This document shows, piece after piece, positions 1 to 8,373 of a DNA stretch of 64,000 nt (position 1 is the stretch's first letter; each line of letters begins with the position of its first letter). The notes below the pieces were generated by a model. The model did no database searches, had not been told where the DNA came from, and saw only the letters and a program-made list of their open reading frames with translations. Origin of the DNA: CALLPQ01 sp964479275. Lineage in GTDB: Bacteria > Pseudomonadota > Alphaproteobacteria > Caulobacterales > Parvularculaceae. Location: assembly GCA_964479275.1 (NCBI GenBank), contig CAYZLR010000001.1, forward strand, positions 1 through 64,000, read 5' to 3'. The translations under genes were made by a program, and so were the position numbers.

Positions 1-217
1 ATGATGGATCAAAACATAGACTGATTCCATCACTTCCCGGGACTAAACAACTAGAGAGGTTTTTATATTGAATGAATAAAGTAAAGTTTAAACCCATTTC
101 AGCTAATCTTGATTAATAGAATTTTTCTGTTGCGATCATGAATGGCCATAATTTAGGTGCTGGATAAATACACAAAATTCGTTTAGAGATGGTTGCTTAG
201 ACCATTCTTGAAAACTT
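1..217. other. Intergenic start of window, no gene recognised
   Basis: This AT-rich stretch lies before the first complete gene. A frame closing with TGA at 22-24 could be the 3' end of a gene that begins outside the window, but eight codons are too few to judge. I see no riboswitch, tRNA or clear promoter. Confidence 0.3.
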
Positions 218-1351
218 ATGACCTACGCTTCTTTTCACCCGACAGAAAAAACCTTGATGGGACCAGGTCCCTCAAATGTTCACCCCCGTGTTTTAGAGGC
301 TATGGCACGCCCGATCATCGGTCACCTCGACCCTGATTTTGTAGGGTTAATGGATGAGATTAAAGTCTTGTTGCGTTTTGGGTTTCAAACACAAAATGCA
401 TTGACATTTCCAGTTTCTGCGCCCGGCTCCGCTGGAATGGAGACATGTTTTGTCAATCTCGTTGAACCTGGCGATAAAGTCGTGGTTTGCATGAACGGTG
501 TTTTCGGCGGGCGCATGAAAGAAAATATTGAACGTTGTGGCGGTCTTGCCATTCCAGTTGTTGATGACTGGGGTAGATCGGTTGATCTTGAGAAAGTGGA
601 AGCCACGTTAAATGCTCACCGAGACGCAAAAATTTTAGCCTTTGTTCAGGCAGAAACCTCGACCGGAGTATGGTCAGATGCAGAAACCCTCGCAAGTCTT
701 GCAAACGCGCATGGTTGTATGACAATTATGGATAGCGTCACCGGGTTTGGCGGTATTCCTATTTATCTTGATGAATGGGGTATTGATGCCGTTTATTCGG
801 GTAGTCAAAAATGCTTATCCTGCCCGCCAGGATTATCGCCAGTGAGTTTTTCTTCGCGCGCTATAAACGCGATACAATCACGTAAAACAACAGTACAAAG
901 CTGGTTTCTCGATCTCTCTTTAGTGATGAATTATTGGGCAGAAGGGAGCGCGCGTGCCTATCATCATACAGCTCCGATCAATGCGATGTATGCTCTCCAT
1001 GAAAGTTTGGTACTCTTGCATGAAGAAGGGCTAGAAAATGCGTGGTCTCGTCATGTGAAGATGCATGAAAAACTACGTGATGGATTGGAAGACCTCGGAT
1101 TCTCTTTCCTCGTAAGTGAAGGGGAGCGTTTACCGCAATTAAACGCAGTCTTTGTTCCTGAAAGTTTAAGGCCCAAAGAGGCTGATATCAGAGCGCAGCT
1201 TTTAAAAAATTATAACCTTGAAATTGGCGCAGGGCTTGGTGCATTGTCTGGGAAAATTTGGCGAATTGGCTTGATGGGGTATGGGGCTTCAGACATAAAT
1301 GTTGAACGGTGTCTGTTTGCGCTTGGCGATGTGATAAAATCTTATAACTAG
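218..1351 (+). CDS. Class V aminotransferase, alanine/serine--glyoxylate type
   Basis: This is a PLP-dependent fold-I aminotransferase of 377 residues, the usual length for the family. It begins with the substrate-loop signature LMGPGPSNVHPRV. It carries the cofactor aspartate in MDSVTGFGG (D172) and the Schiff-base lysine in YSGSQKCLSCPPG (K198). Family members move an amino group from alanine or serine to glyoxylate and act in glyoxylate detoxification or the serine cycle; which donor is used cannot be read from the sequence. No strong ribosome-binding site precedes the ATG, and M14 just before GPGPSN is a shorter alternative start. It is probably not tightly coupled to the nitroreductase gene 63 bp downstream. 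Confidence 0.85.
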   Translation: MTYASFHPTEKTLMGPGPSNVHPRVLEAMARPIIGHLDPDFVGLMDEIKVLLRFGFQTQNALTFPVSAPGSAGMETCFVNLVEPGDKVVVCMNGVFGGRMKENIERCGGLAIPVVDDWGRSVDLEKVEATLNAHRDAKILAFVQAETSTGVWSDAETLASLANAHGCMTIMDSVTGFGGIPIYLDEWGIDAVYSGSQKCLSCPPGLSPVSFSSRAINAIQSRKTTVQSWFLDLSLVMNYWAEGSARAYHHTAPINAMYALHESLVLLHEEGLENAWSRHVKMHEKLRDGLEDLGFSFLVSEGERLPQLNAVFVPESLRPKEADIRAQLLKNYNLEIGAGLGALSGKIWRIGLMGYGASDINVERCLFALGDVIKSYN

Positions 1352-1414
1352 TCTTATCATCAGGTCATTTCTATAGAGCCGATCAGCAAAATTAAAAGGT
1401 GTACGGCGAAATTT

Positions 1415-2005
1415 ATGAAACCAAAAATCAACAATATTGATAATGATGTTCTCTCGCTTTTACTATCGCGCCGTTCTGTATCTGCGTATTTATTATGTGA
1501 TCCGGGGCCAACAAAAGAAGAGCTGCAGACGATATTAACTGCTGCTATTCGGGTTCCTGACCATGGAAAATTGACTCCGTGGCGTATCAAACTGGTTTCT
1601 GGAGAGGGCCGCAAGGCATTTTCAAAAGCACTTATAGAGGCATACAAGGCAGAAACCACAGATCCAAAAGATAATAAGATCGAAAAAATGCAAGTTATGG
1701 CGAATGCACCGCTCACCTGTATTATTCACTCAAAACTTGTCCCAGGTTCGAACAAACCAATTTCTGAACAATTATTATCATGCGGGGCATTGTGTCAAAA
1801 CCTGATCATTGCGGCTAATGCCCTGGGATATTCAACCAATTGGCTCACAGGTCATTGCGCATTTAGTCCACATTTTAAAAATGCGATCAATATCGACGAG
1901 GCTGAGCAAATTATCGGCTTCATCGTGATTGGAACAAAGTTGATTATACCTCAAGAGCGCCCAAGACCGAACTTGGATGAAATTGTCTCAACTTGGCCAG
2001 AATGA
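1415..2005 (+). CDS. Nitroreductase family protein, YdjA-like
   Basis: This 196-residue protein has the single-domain size of FMN-dependent nitroreductases. The N-terminal LLSRRSVSAY motif is the phosphate-binding Arg-Arg-Ser of the family. The segment RVPDHGKLTPWRIKLV matches the YdjA-type variant, whose members are small homodimers using NAD(P)H. The C-terminal part holds GYSTNWLTGHCAF and GFIVIGT, also typical. The physiological substrate is unknown for this subgroup. The gene follows the aminotransferase on the same strand, and a copy of the dispersed palindromic repeat starts about 55 bp after its stop. Confidence 0.8.
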   Translation: MKPKINNIDNDVLSLLLSRRSVSAYLLCDPGPTKEELQTILTAAIRVPDHGKLTPWRIKLVSGEGRKAFSKALIEAYKAETTDPKDNKIEKMQVMANAPLTCIIHSKLVPGSNKPISEQLLSCGALCQNLIIAANALGYSTNWLTGHCAFSPHFKNAINIDEAEQIIGFIVIGTKLIIPQERPRPNLDEIVSTWPE

Positions 2006-2059
2006 GTTCTTGCGGACTTATTTATAAAGACATCATGTCCCGTAAAAGCTGAGAAACGC

Positions 2060-2164
2060 TAAAGCATTTTGCGTGTCTGTGGGAACCGGTTGGACTGCAA
2101 GAAATGCGATAAAAGAAAGACTTAAAGCACCTCGGCGATTCAATTTGTAGTGAAGGTGCTTTAA
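2060..2164 (+). repeat. Dispersed palindromic repeat, full-length copy
   Basis: This is the best reference copy of a family found repeatedly in the window. It has a first module starting AAAGCATTTTGCGTGTCTG and containing GGGAACCGGTTGGAC. A second module follows that is a hairpin with arms AAAGCACCT and AGGTGCTTT around a CGGCGATTCAATTTG loop. It lies between the convergent ends of the nitroreductase gene and hemY. Confidence 0.85.
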
Positions 2165-2235
2165 ATTACTACAGCCTAATTTTTCCGGTATGCCGATGAT
2201 GGCAGATGGTTATATGGGTTTTTCCATTAAGCCCT

Positions 2236-3735
2236 CTAAGCGGCGTCAGGATTTTTTTTATCTGTGCGATTATCATTTTCAGATTGCGCGGTCTCATTAG
2301 GCGCCTCATCAATGTCGACCGTTTCTTCCAGGTTTTGATTATGATCAACCCCATCTGTTCTCTCTGTAGCATTTGAGTCGGCTTCAGGTTCGGTTGGAGC
2401 ACTGAGGAGTTTGGCTTCTTCATGTGTAAGCGCACTGACGATACTCGTATCTTCAAGAGGGGGCGGGGAGAGTCGGTCATGGTCCATAAATTCGCGTACC
2501 AATCTGGCCCAACCTATTTTGGTGAAATTGAAATTCCCGTTTGCCCCCGGTTCCGGGTCCCGCGGTGCTTTGGCTGCACGCTCCATCCAGGGCCGCGCGG
2601 CTTCTTCATCACGTAATTTTTCAACCGCCTCTGCAACGGCGCGAAATTCACGGGCGAATGGGCGGTTTGCAATTAATGGCTCTAGTAACTCCAGTGCATT
2701 GCGATCATGACCCAGAAGGCATTCGGCACGAGCGGCTAAAAATTTACCTTCGTGATGATCTGGGGCCAAACCACTAAGTTTGTTTAATGCTTTGGCTTGT
2801 TTCTCCGGTGTCTCGTCGGCAAAAATTTCCTGATATAATTTCGAGATTGCAGGGTGGGGGGACGTGGAAAAAGATTGCTCTAATATTTTTGCAGCTTTTG
2901 ATTTTTTACCATTATCAGCCAAAGCTGAAGCTGCCAAAATCGCCGCCGGACTCAGTTGAGGGGTCATGCGAAAAGCCTCTTCAGATTCTTTTAAAGCTGT
3001 CTCATTGTCATCGGCAAGACCCGCAGCATAAGCGCCGGCGGTCAGCAGGGCCGCTTCTCCGCGCTGAGCTTGTTCTGGTGTGATCAAGCGATTTGCTTTT
3101 GCTGTTTTTAACGTTTCTCTGGCTTCGCCCCATGCGCCTCGTTCAAGGCCGAGATCAAGAACAGATTCATAGGCCCACCGCGCATTTGGTCTTAATGCAA
3201 AAGCACGTTCCGCATGTTGTCTAGCAGCCACTTTATCACCAGCGCGCTTGGCGTGAGCATATAATCCGTGTAGCCCTAAAAATTCTGTTTCGGGCGCCTC
3301 CAGCATTAATGTGAAATTTTCACGTGCAGCGCCATCATCACCCGTAAGTTGTGCGGCTTGGGCCGTAAGCAATCGAGTGAGAGATGATTGTTCTAAATTA
3401 CGCCGAGCTATGCGGGCATGATGTTGTGCATCAACTGCATCCCCAACCATAACAGACTCCATGCCTCTGGCCAGAGCGGCCATACCGCGCTCTAATTTCA
3501 CTTCTTTTTTACGGGCACGAAATTTAGCGGGCAGAGCAACCAGATCTTTAAACAACGATGTTGCAAAAACAAGGACCAGAAGTAGCACACTGACTATACC
3601 GATAGCAGCACCGGTATGCATCTCATATTTTGTATCAAAGGCCCGAATATCAATGATACCATCTATGCCCGACAAAAAAGTAATACTGCCAGCAGCAAAG
3701 ATCACAAGAAGTAAGAATATCAAAATGCGAATCAT
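2236..3735 (-). CDS. hemY: HemY-type inner-membrane TPR protein
   Basis: This 499-residue protein follows mic60 on the minus strand after a 42-bp gap. Two hydrophobic helices lie near the N terminus (about residues 3-20 and 43-63). They are followed by the basic ALPAKFRARKK region of the HemY_N domain. The rest is alpha-helical with TPR-like repeats, for example around residues 95-180 and 215-330, and ends in an acidic, low-complexity tail. Despite the name it is not protoporphyrinogen oxidase; the proteobacterial HemY of heme operons is a membrane-anchored protein of uncertain role, possibly a scaffold for late heme enzymes. It is the last gene of the hemC-hemD-mic60-hemY cluster. Confidence 0.85.
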   Translation of the reverse strand: MIRILIFLLLVIFAAGSITFLSGIDGIIDIRAFDTKYEMHTGAAIGIVSVLLLVLVFATSLFKDLVALPAKFRARKKEVKLERGMAALARGMESVMVGDAVDAQHHARIARRNLEQSSLTRLLTAQAAQLTGDDGAARENFTLMLEAPETEFLGLHGLYAHAKRAGDKVAARQHAERAFALRPNARWAYESVLDLGLERGAWGEARETLKTAKANRLITPEQAQRGEAALLTAGAYAAGLADDNETALKESEEAFRMTPQLSPAAILAASALADNGKKSKAAKILEQSFSTSPHPAISKLYQEIFADETPEKQAKALNKLSGLAPDHHEGKFLAARAECLLGHDRNALELLEPLIANRPFAREFRAVAEAVEKLRDEEAARPWMERAAKAPRDPEPGANGNFNFTKIGWARLVREFMDHDRLSPPPLEDTSIVSALTHEEAKLLSAPTEPEADSNATERTDGVDHNQNLEETVDIDEAPNETAQSENDNRTDKKNPDAA

Positions 3736-3777
3736 AAATTGTCCTTCGCGTTATCGCGCGTCTTGCCGTTGAGCTGA

Positions 3778-5865
3778 TTAATTACCGATCCCGGTTAAAA
3801 GACTCTCATTGATAGTACGCAGTTCTTCTGCGGCATCATTATGAAGAGTTGCATTTTGTAACCATTCGCTCATCTCGTCACTAACAGAACTACCCAGAGA
3901 AGAAATTTCTGCGATAGTATCGGTAATATTATCTCGATCCAAGTAATCCTCTGCACGCGAAATAACCGCTTTCATGCTGGTTCCCTCTTGGGGAGAGGCC
4001 GGGCGCACACTGACGAGAGATTTTAAATTGCGCATAATTGTACCAACTGGCCCTTTTGCCCCGGTTTCCTGTTGCGCTAATGTCGTACGGATAGCGAGGG
4101 GAAAGCCCGACTTTAAGGTCTCGAGCGTCGGGGCTCCTTCATCTGCTGTTTTGTTGAGAGCGCGGTATGCTGATTGGTTGGGCAAAGCGCTTTGTAAGAC
4201 ATCAAGCTCGCGTCTATAGGAAATGCCTTGATCAAATGTGCGTTGTAGAGAGATTAAGGCCAAGAGCCCTGAGGTCCGGCGTTCACTTGAGACTGATTTT
4301 TGTTCGTCTTCAGCTTTCAATTCGTCAATGCGTTGTCGCAACTGCGCGATTTCTTCGTTAGAGCGTTGCTCATTGGCAATCAATGCTGCATCGAGTTTTT
4401 CTGTAAGCAGGGCAATTTTTTCTGCTTGTGCTTTAGCTCTGCTTTGTTCTGCTTTAAGATCATTAGCAATTCGGGTGGTGCGTTGTTCAAAGGAATCTTC
4501 CAACGCAGCGATCTCGCCGGCGAATTTCTCCTCAACTTCCTCTGCGGCCCGTTGAATTTCAACAGAGCGATCTTCTTCTTCTGGCTTTGTCGGGCCGGAT
4601 GTTGCAGCCAAAGCGGGTGATAAAGCTGGTGCGATAGAAGACGGTTTTGAAGGTACTGCTGAAGCAGAATCTGATGATGACTCTTCTGGTGATGACTCTA
4701 AAGGTAGGTTCGCTGGTTGATCGGGTGCTGATGCTAGGTGATCAATTGATGCATTTTCAGGGGGAGATTTTACAATATTTTCTTTTTCAATATCTTGTGT
4801 TGCCGTCGCGCTATTTTCATCATCAGCATATTTTTCTGTGGCTTCTTGTTGTAATGACTGAATGGCTGCGATGGGGTCGGCACCTAATTGATCTTCAGGG
4901 GTTTGGACTTTTCCAGGATCGGAGGCAAACAACTCAGCTGTCTGCGCAACTGGATCGACTGGAGTTTCGGTAAAATCAGGCGCAACATCTGAGATCGCCT
5001 CAGTAGTGGCTTCATTGGTAGCCGTGATTGCATTTTCTGATGGTACATCTTGGGTTGCCTGTTCAGACTTCGCGGTGGTCTGTTTCAGATTATCAGTCTG
5101 CTCACTGATAATATCCTTACTCTCTAGAGTTGCAGCCCGTACTTCCCTCGTAGCTTGGGTTAACTCACTTGCGGCCAATTTGACTGATTTTTGAAGTTCA
5201 TTGGTTTCATTCGCAACAGTTTCAGGAGCGGCAGGCAACGTGTTGGTGGAAGATTGAGCAAGGGTTGCGGTATCGATTTGATTTAGGGCTGTCTTGGTCG
5301 ATGTTTCGACACTATTCGCAATTTTGTTTGTAACAGGTGTTGCTTGTGTCGTTTCAGTCGTGGCCTTGCTCGTCGCGGGCGCATTGGGTGTTGATGGTGG
5401 GGTGTCAGTGGTCAGCTGAGCATGGTTGGTGGCGGCTAATGGGTCTTCGCTTTGAGTCTCGACTAAGTCCGGGTTTTTGTCTTTGTCACCAAAGGCCCAA
5501 AGACCCGCAGCGATGGCCCCGACAAGACCCAGGACGGAGAGAAACATAATCCCGGGAGAAAGGCCTTCTTTTGCAAGTGCGGATGGGGGGGTATCATTCT
5601 CAATATTTGTGTTGGCTTCAATACTAGCCCCGAGAGAAGTATCATTATCTGCGGCGGGTTCACCGGCTGGATGAAGGCTATCATCATCGGTGGTGACGAT
5701 TTCCACTTCAACCTCTTCAACTTCCAAACGATCAGACTCTGCTGTAGCAGCTTGTACGCTCATATCTGCATGTTTGGCATCCTCTGCTTTAGTTACCGCA
5801 TCTTTTTTGGTATCGCCTGCATTTGTGGCTTTTTTTGATTTAGAGGATTTTCGTTTATCCGCCAT
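3778..5865 (-). CDS. Mitofilin/Mic60 homologue of the inner membrane
   Basis: The 695-residue protein has a charged cytoplasmic N terminus, one transmembrane helix at about residues 104-125, and a long Thr/Ala/Glu-rich periplasmic linker. A coiled coil follows at about 430-530, then a C-terminal domain with RRTSGLLALISLQRTFDQG and a RRELDVLQ motif. This order matches alphaproteobacterial mitofilins, which are encoded in heme-biosynthesis operons and are the bacterial relatives of mitochondrial Mic60. In mitochondria, and in species that form intracytoplasmic membranes, the family shapes inner-membrane invaginations and contacts the outer membrane. The linker makes it longer than many homologues. 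Position between hemD and hemY strongly supports the call. Confidence 0.85.
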   Translation of the reverse strand: MADKRKSSKSKKATNAGDTKKDAVTKAEDAKHADMSVQAATAESDRLEVEEVEVEIVTTDDDSLHPAGEPAADNDTSLGASIEANTNIENDTPPSALAKEGLSPGIMFLSVLGLVGAIAAGLWAFGDKDKNPDLVETQSEDPLAATNHAQLTTDTPPSTPNAPATSKATTETTQATPVTNKIANSVETSTKTALNQIDTATLAQSSTNTLPAAPETVANETNELQKSVKLAASELTQATREVRAATLESKDIISEQTDNLKQTTAKSEQATQDVPSENAITATNEATTEAISDVAPDFTETPVDPVAQTAELFASDPGKVQTPEDQLGADPIAAIQSLQQEATEKYADDENSATATQDIEKENIVKSPPENASIDHLASAPDQPANLPLESSPEESSSDSASAVPSKPSSIAPALSPALAATSGPTKPEEEDRSVEIQRAAEEVEEKFAGEIAALEDSFEQRTTRIANDLKAEQSRAKAQAEKIALLTEKLDAALIANEQRSNEEIAQLRQRIDELKAEDEQKSVSSERRTSGLLALISLQRTFDQGISYRRELDVLQSALPNQSAYRALNKTADEGAPTLETLKSGFPLAIRTTLAQQETGAKGPVGTIMRNLKSLVSVRPASPQEGTSMKAVISRAEDYLDRDNITDTIAEISSLGSSVSDEMSEWLQNATLHNDAAEELRTINESLLTGIGN

Positions 5866-5971
5866 CGATATGAACTCCTAATAGAATAATTATGTCTTGA
5901 GCGCTGTTTGTAAGTGATGTGCCTGTCATATAGGCGTCACGCCTGTGCGCCTCAACACATTATGCCCACAA

Positions 5972-6751
5972 TTATGGCGTTAAAAGGTCACGTAGTGAGT
6001 CAATCTCTGGTTTTGCAGCCGTTCGCACAATTTTCCATGATTTTCTCTCGCTCAAATCACTGGTGTTTGCGTCCATAAGCGTTTTTGCAATGGCTTGGCT
6101 CAAGCAATATGCCTCAAGCTGAGAGAGGTGCTCAATTAGCCCAGCACGTTGGATTTGTTTCATAAATAATCGTGCGCTGCGCGGGGAGAAAAATACGACT
6201 CGAAAATTTTCTTGCTTGTGATCGCCGCGCATTTTTGAAAGAGCGTCATAGGCTTCGTTTGATAAATTTTGGATCGGGCCCCCTTGATATAAAACCTCTC
6301 TTCGGGTGCCAAGATTTGCTTGTTCGAGTAAACTGACTAAGTCTCCGCGTCGATCACTACCCGCGCCGTGATAAACCAGCGCGCCGCGATCATTGTTGCC
6401 GATCTTTGAAATGATCAAATCGGCAAGGCGCGCATTATCTCCTCCTGCAGTATGGACATTTTGAAACCCGGCAAGGCAAGCTTTTTGAGCCGTGGCAGGG
6501 CCCACCGCATAAACAGGAAGATCAAAAACTTCGGCTCTTTGTTCTTCGGTCCAATCGGCTTTTAGGTTGACAAAAGCGCGGACACCGTTTGCAGAGGTAA
6601 AGGCGAGTGCAGTCACATTGTCCAGATTTGGAATCACAGGATGATATTGAATTTCCATGACCGGAGAGATTATGCACTGGAAACCGTCGGCGCGCAGTTG
6701 GTTTGCAAATTCAACAGAGTCCTGTATGGGCCGCGTGATAATAACCGTCAT
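5972..6751 (-). CDS. hemD: Uroporphyrinogen-III synthase
   Basis: This 259-residue HemD-fold protein closes and inverts ring D of hydroxymethylbilane to give uroporphyrinogen III, the branch point to heme and corrinoids. The family has low conservation. Supporting features are the N-terminal VIITRP motif, the LAFTSANGVRAF motif, PVYAVGPATAQKACLAGF in mid-protein and the VVFFSPRSARLF segment. It starts 24 bp after the stop of hemC on the same strand, so co-transcription is likely. About 100 bp separate it from mic60. Confidence 0.88.
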   Translation of the reverse strand: MTVIITRPIQDSVEFANQLRADGFQCIISPVMEIQYHPVIPNLDNVTALAFTSANGVRAFVNLKADWTEEQRAEVFDLPVYAVGPATAQKACLAGFQNVHTAGGDNARLADLIISKIGNNDRGALVYHGAGSDRRGDLVSLLEQANLGTRREVLYQGGPIQNLSNEAYDALSKMRGDHKQENFRVVFFSPRSARLFMKQIQRAGLIEHLSQLEAYCLSQAIAKTLMDANTSDLSERKSWKIVRTAAKPEIDSLRDLLTP

Positions 6752-6775
6752 GACATCCTCAAAACTTATTGCCGA

Positions 6776-7795
6776 TTACATGTCGGATATATCTTTTCTA
6801 ATCGTATGGGGCGAGCGCGATATTTGTGCGGATATGGTTTGTGCGGCCTCAACACCTATTTCTTCCGCCATCTCAATACGTTGATCTTGTGTCAAAGTAG
6901 AATTTTGGTCAAAATTTATTGTCTTTTGTGCCTGTAGTTTTGTGCGATCTTGGTCGACAAAATATTCGCCATAAAATGACAGCGTTTCGTTTTCAAAAAA
7001 AGCGTGAGCAGCCATGGCGGTTTTGCAAGAGCCATCAAGGTGAGCCAGGAACGCACGTTCGGCCATTACGCAAATTTGTGTGCGCGCACATGTTAGTTTT
7101 GTCGCAAGATGTAATGCTTTGCGATCATCACTCCGCGTCTGTATACACAAGGCGCCTTGGCCGATGGCAGGCAGCATTTCATCAATCTCCATGATATGGG
7201 TAATATGGTTTGCAAGGTTAAGACGGTTTAATCCAGCTACGGCGAGAAAAGTTGCGGCCATATCGCCTTTTTGCAATTTTTCCAGGCGGGTATTGATGTT
7301 GCCGCGAATAATTTTGCACTCAATATCAGGGCGGTGATATTTGACTTGTGCGCTGCGCCGGGCTGATGCGGTGCCAATGATGGCACCTATTGAGAGATCA
7401 TCGATATTAGCTGCACACGGACTAATGAAAGCATCGCGTGGATCTTGGCGCGCTGGGATGGCTGCAATTTCCAGCCCTTCAGGAAGCGTTACCGGCATAT
7501 CTTTCATGGAATGGACAGCAAAACGGGCCTCACCATCTAACAGTGCTTGCTCGATTTCCTTGGTGAATAAACCTTTACCGCCGCTATCTGCTAATGAGCC
7601 AGACAGGTTTTTATCCCCTGTGGATGTCAGTCCAACGATCGGAAATTGTTTGATGGGGCTTGGAGCGGGATCACACTTCGTATCGTCTGATATCACCTTT
7701 GCTAAGGCCTGAGCCACTAATTCTGCTTGCTTGAGCGCTAAGGGCGAGCGCCTTGTGGCAATGGGAAACAAGTTTTGAGATAATTTTTGGGGCAT
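6776..7795 (-). CDS. hemC: Hydroxymethylbilane synthase (porphobilinogen deaminase)
   Basis: This 339-residue enzyme polymerises four porphobilinogen molecules into hydroxymethylbilane in the cytosol. Family landmarks are the N-terminal IATRRSPLALKQAELV, HSMKDMP with the catalytic aspartate (D99), GTASARRSAQ, RGNINTRLEKL, and the cofactor cysteine C257 in LDGSCKTAMA that holds the dipyrromethane primer. It is slightly longer than the typical 310-320 residues, through a loop near residue 40. It is the first gene of the minus-strand heme cluster, and the divergent kinase gene starts more than 500 bp away. Confidence 0.95.
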   Translation of the reverse strand: MPQKLSQNLFPIATRRSPLALKQAELVAQALAKVISDDTKCDPAPSPIKQFPIVGLTSTGDKNLSGSLADSGGKGLFTKEIEQALLDGEARFAVHSMKDMPVTLPEGLEIAAIPARQDPRDAFISPCAANIDDLSIGAIIGTASARRSAQVKYHRPDIECKIIRGNINTRLEKLQKGDMAATFLAVAGLNRLNLANHITHIMEIDEMLPAIGQGALCIQTRSDDRKALHLATKLTCARTQICVMAERAFLAHLDGSCKTAMAAHAFFENETLSFYGEYFVDQDRTKLQAQKTINFDQNSTLTQDQRIEMAEEIGVEAAQTISAQISRSPHTIRKDISDM

Positions 7796-8305
7796 GGGAA
7801 TCGATGGGCACTAAGGGGGTGGGGGAGGGGGGCGGACAACTCCGTCGTAAAGGCTATGGTTAAAACCCAAAAAGCGCTACCGGCCTTTCTACGTGAATGC
7901 AAGCTTTTACGGGGCTTATCCAGCAAGTAAAAAGGCGCATGCGAGCAAGGGAGGTTTGCATAGTTTTTTTGTTGCACTCAAGCTAAAGTTAAGGTTGGCC
8001 CTATCAAATGTTGCAATGCAGCATAATTGAAATTTCACCTAAAAAGGGCAATAGCGAAATTACTCTCTCCCAAAAGCATTAAGTCCAGGCATGCTGAATT
8101 CCCCCATGCTAAAGATCAATTTGTGATGTGAATTTTTAGTATATCCTTTGTTTTGAAGGTATCGTTTTTAATGCGAAATGAGTTCAAATCCCATAGAAAA
8201 AAAAGCCGTGCGATAGGGTCACCAAAAATTTTCCACTGGTTCAGCAGATGGCAATATCCTTTCTGAAATCCCTAAAAATCATTCAAATTTTTAGGAGAAT
8301 TAACC
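7796..8305. other. Long divergent intergenic region between hemC and the kinase gene
   Basis: About 510 bp without a convincing gene. It must hold the hemC promoter (minus strand) and the kinase promoter (plus strand). It is AT-rich; the stretch between about 8120 and 8280 has runs of A and T. I see no recognisable riboswitch or known regulator box. Confidence 0.4.
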
Positions 8306-8356
8306 ATGTACCGTAACCAAATTTTCAGGGGATGGAGGCATACTCCCTATCATTAA
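8306..8356 (+). CDS. Possible 16-residue leader peptide upstream of the kinase
   Basis: An ATG at 8306 is preceded by AGGAG at 8293-8297 with ideal spacing. It opens a 16-codon frame (MYRNQIFRGWRHTPYH) ending in TAA at 8354-8356, 17 bp before the preferred kinase start at 8374. This is the best ribosome-binding site in the neighbourhood, better than that of either kinase start candidate. It may be a translated leader that couples translation into the kinase gene. Support is only the signal and spacing; conservation would be needed to prove it. Confidence 0.35.
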   Translation: MYRNQIFRGWRHTPYH

Positions 8357-8373
8357 GTGGGAGAGATATAAGG

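Noticed and set aside
7738..7977. Minus-strand 79-codon frame at the hemC 5' end
   Set aside because: It overlaps the hemC start in another frame, has low-complexity cysteine/proline content and no ribosome site.
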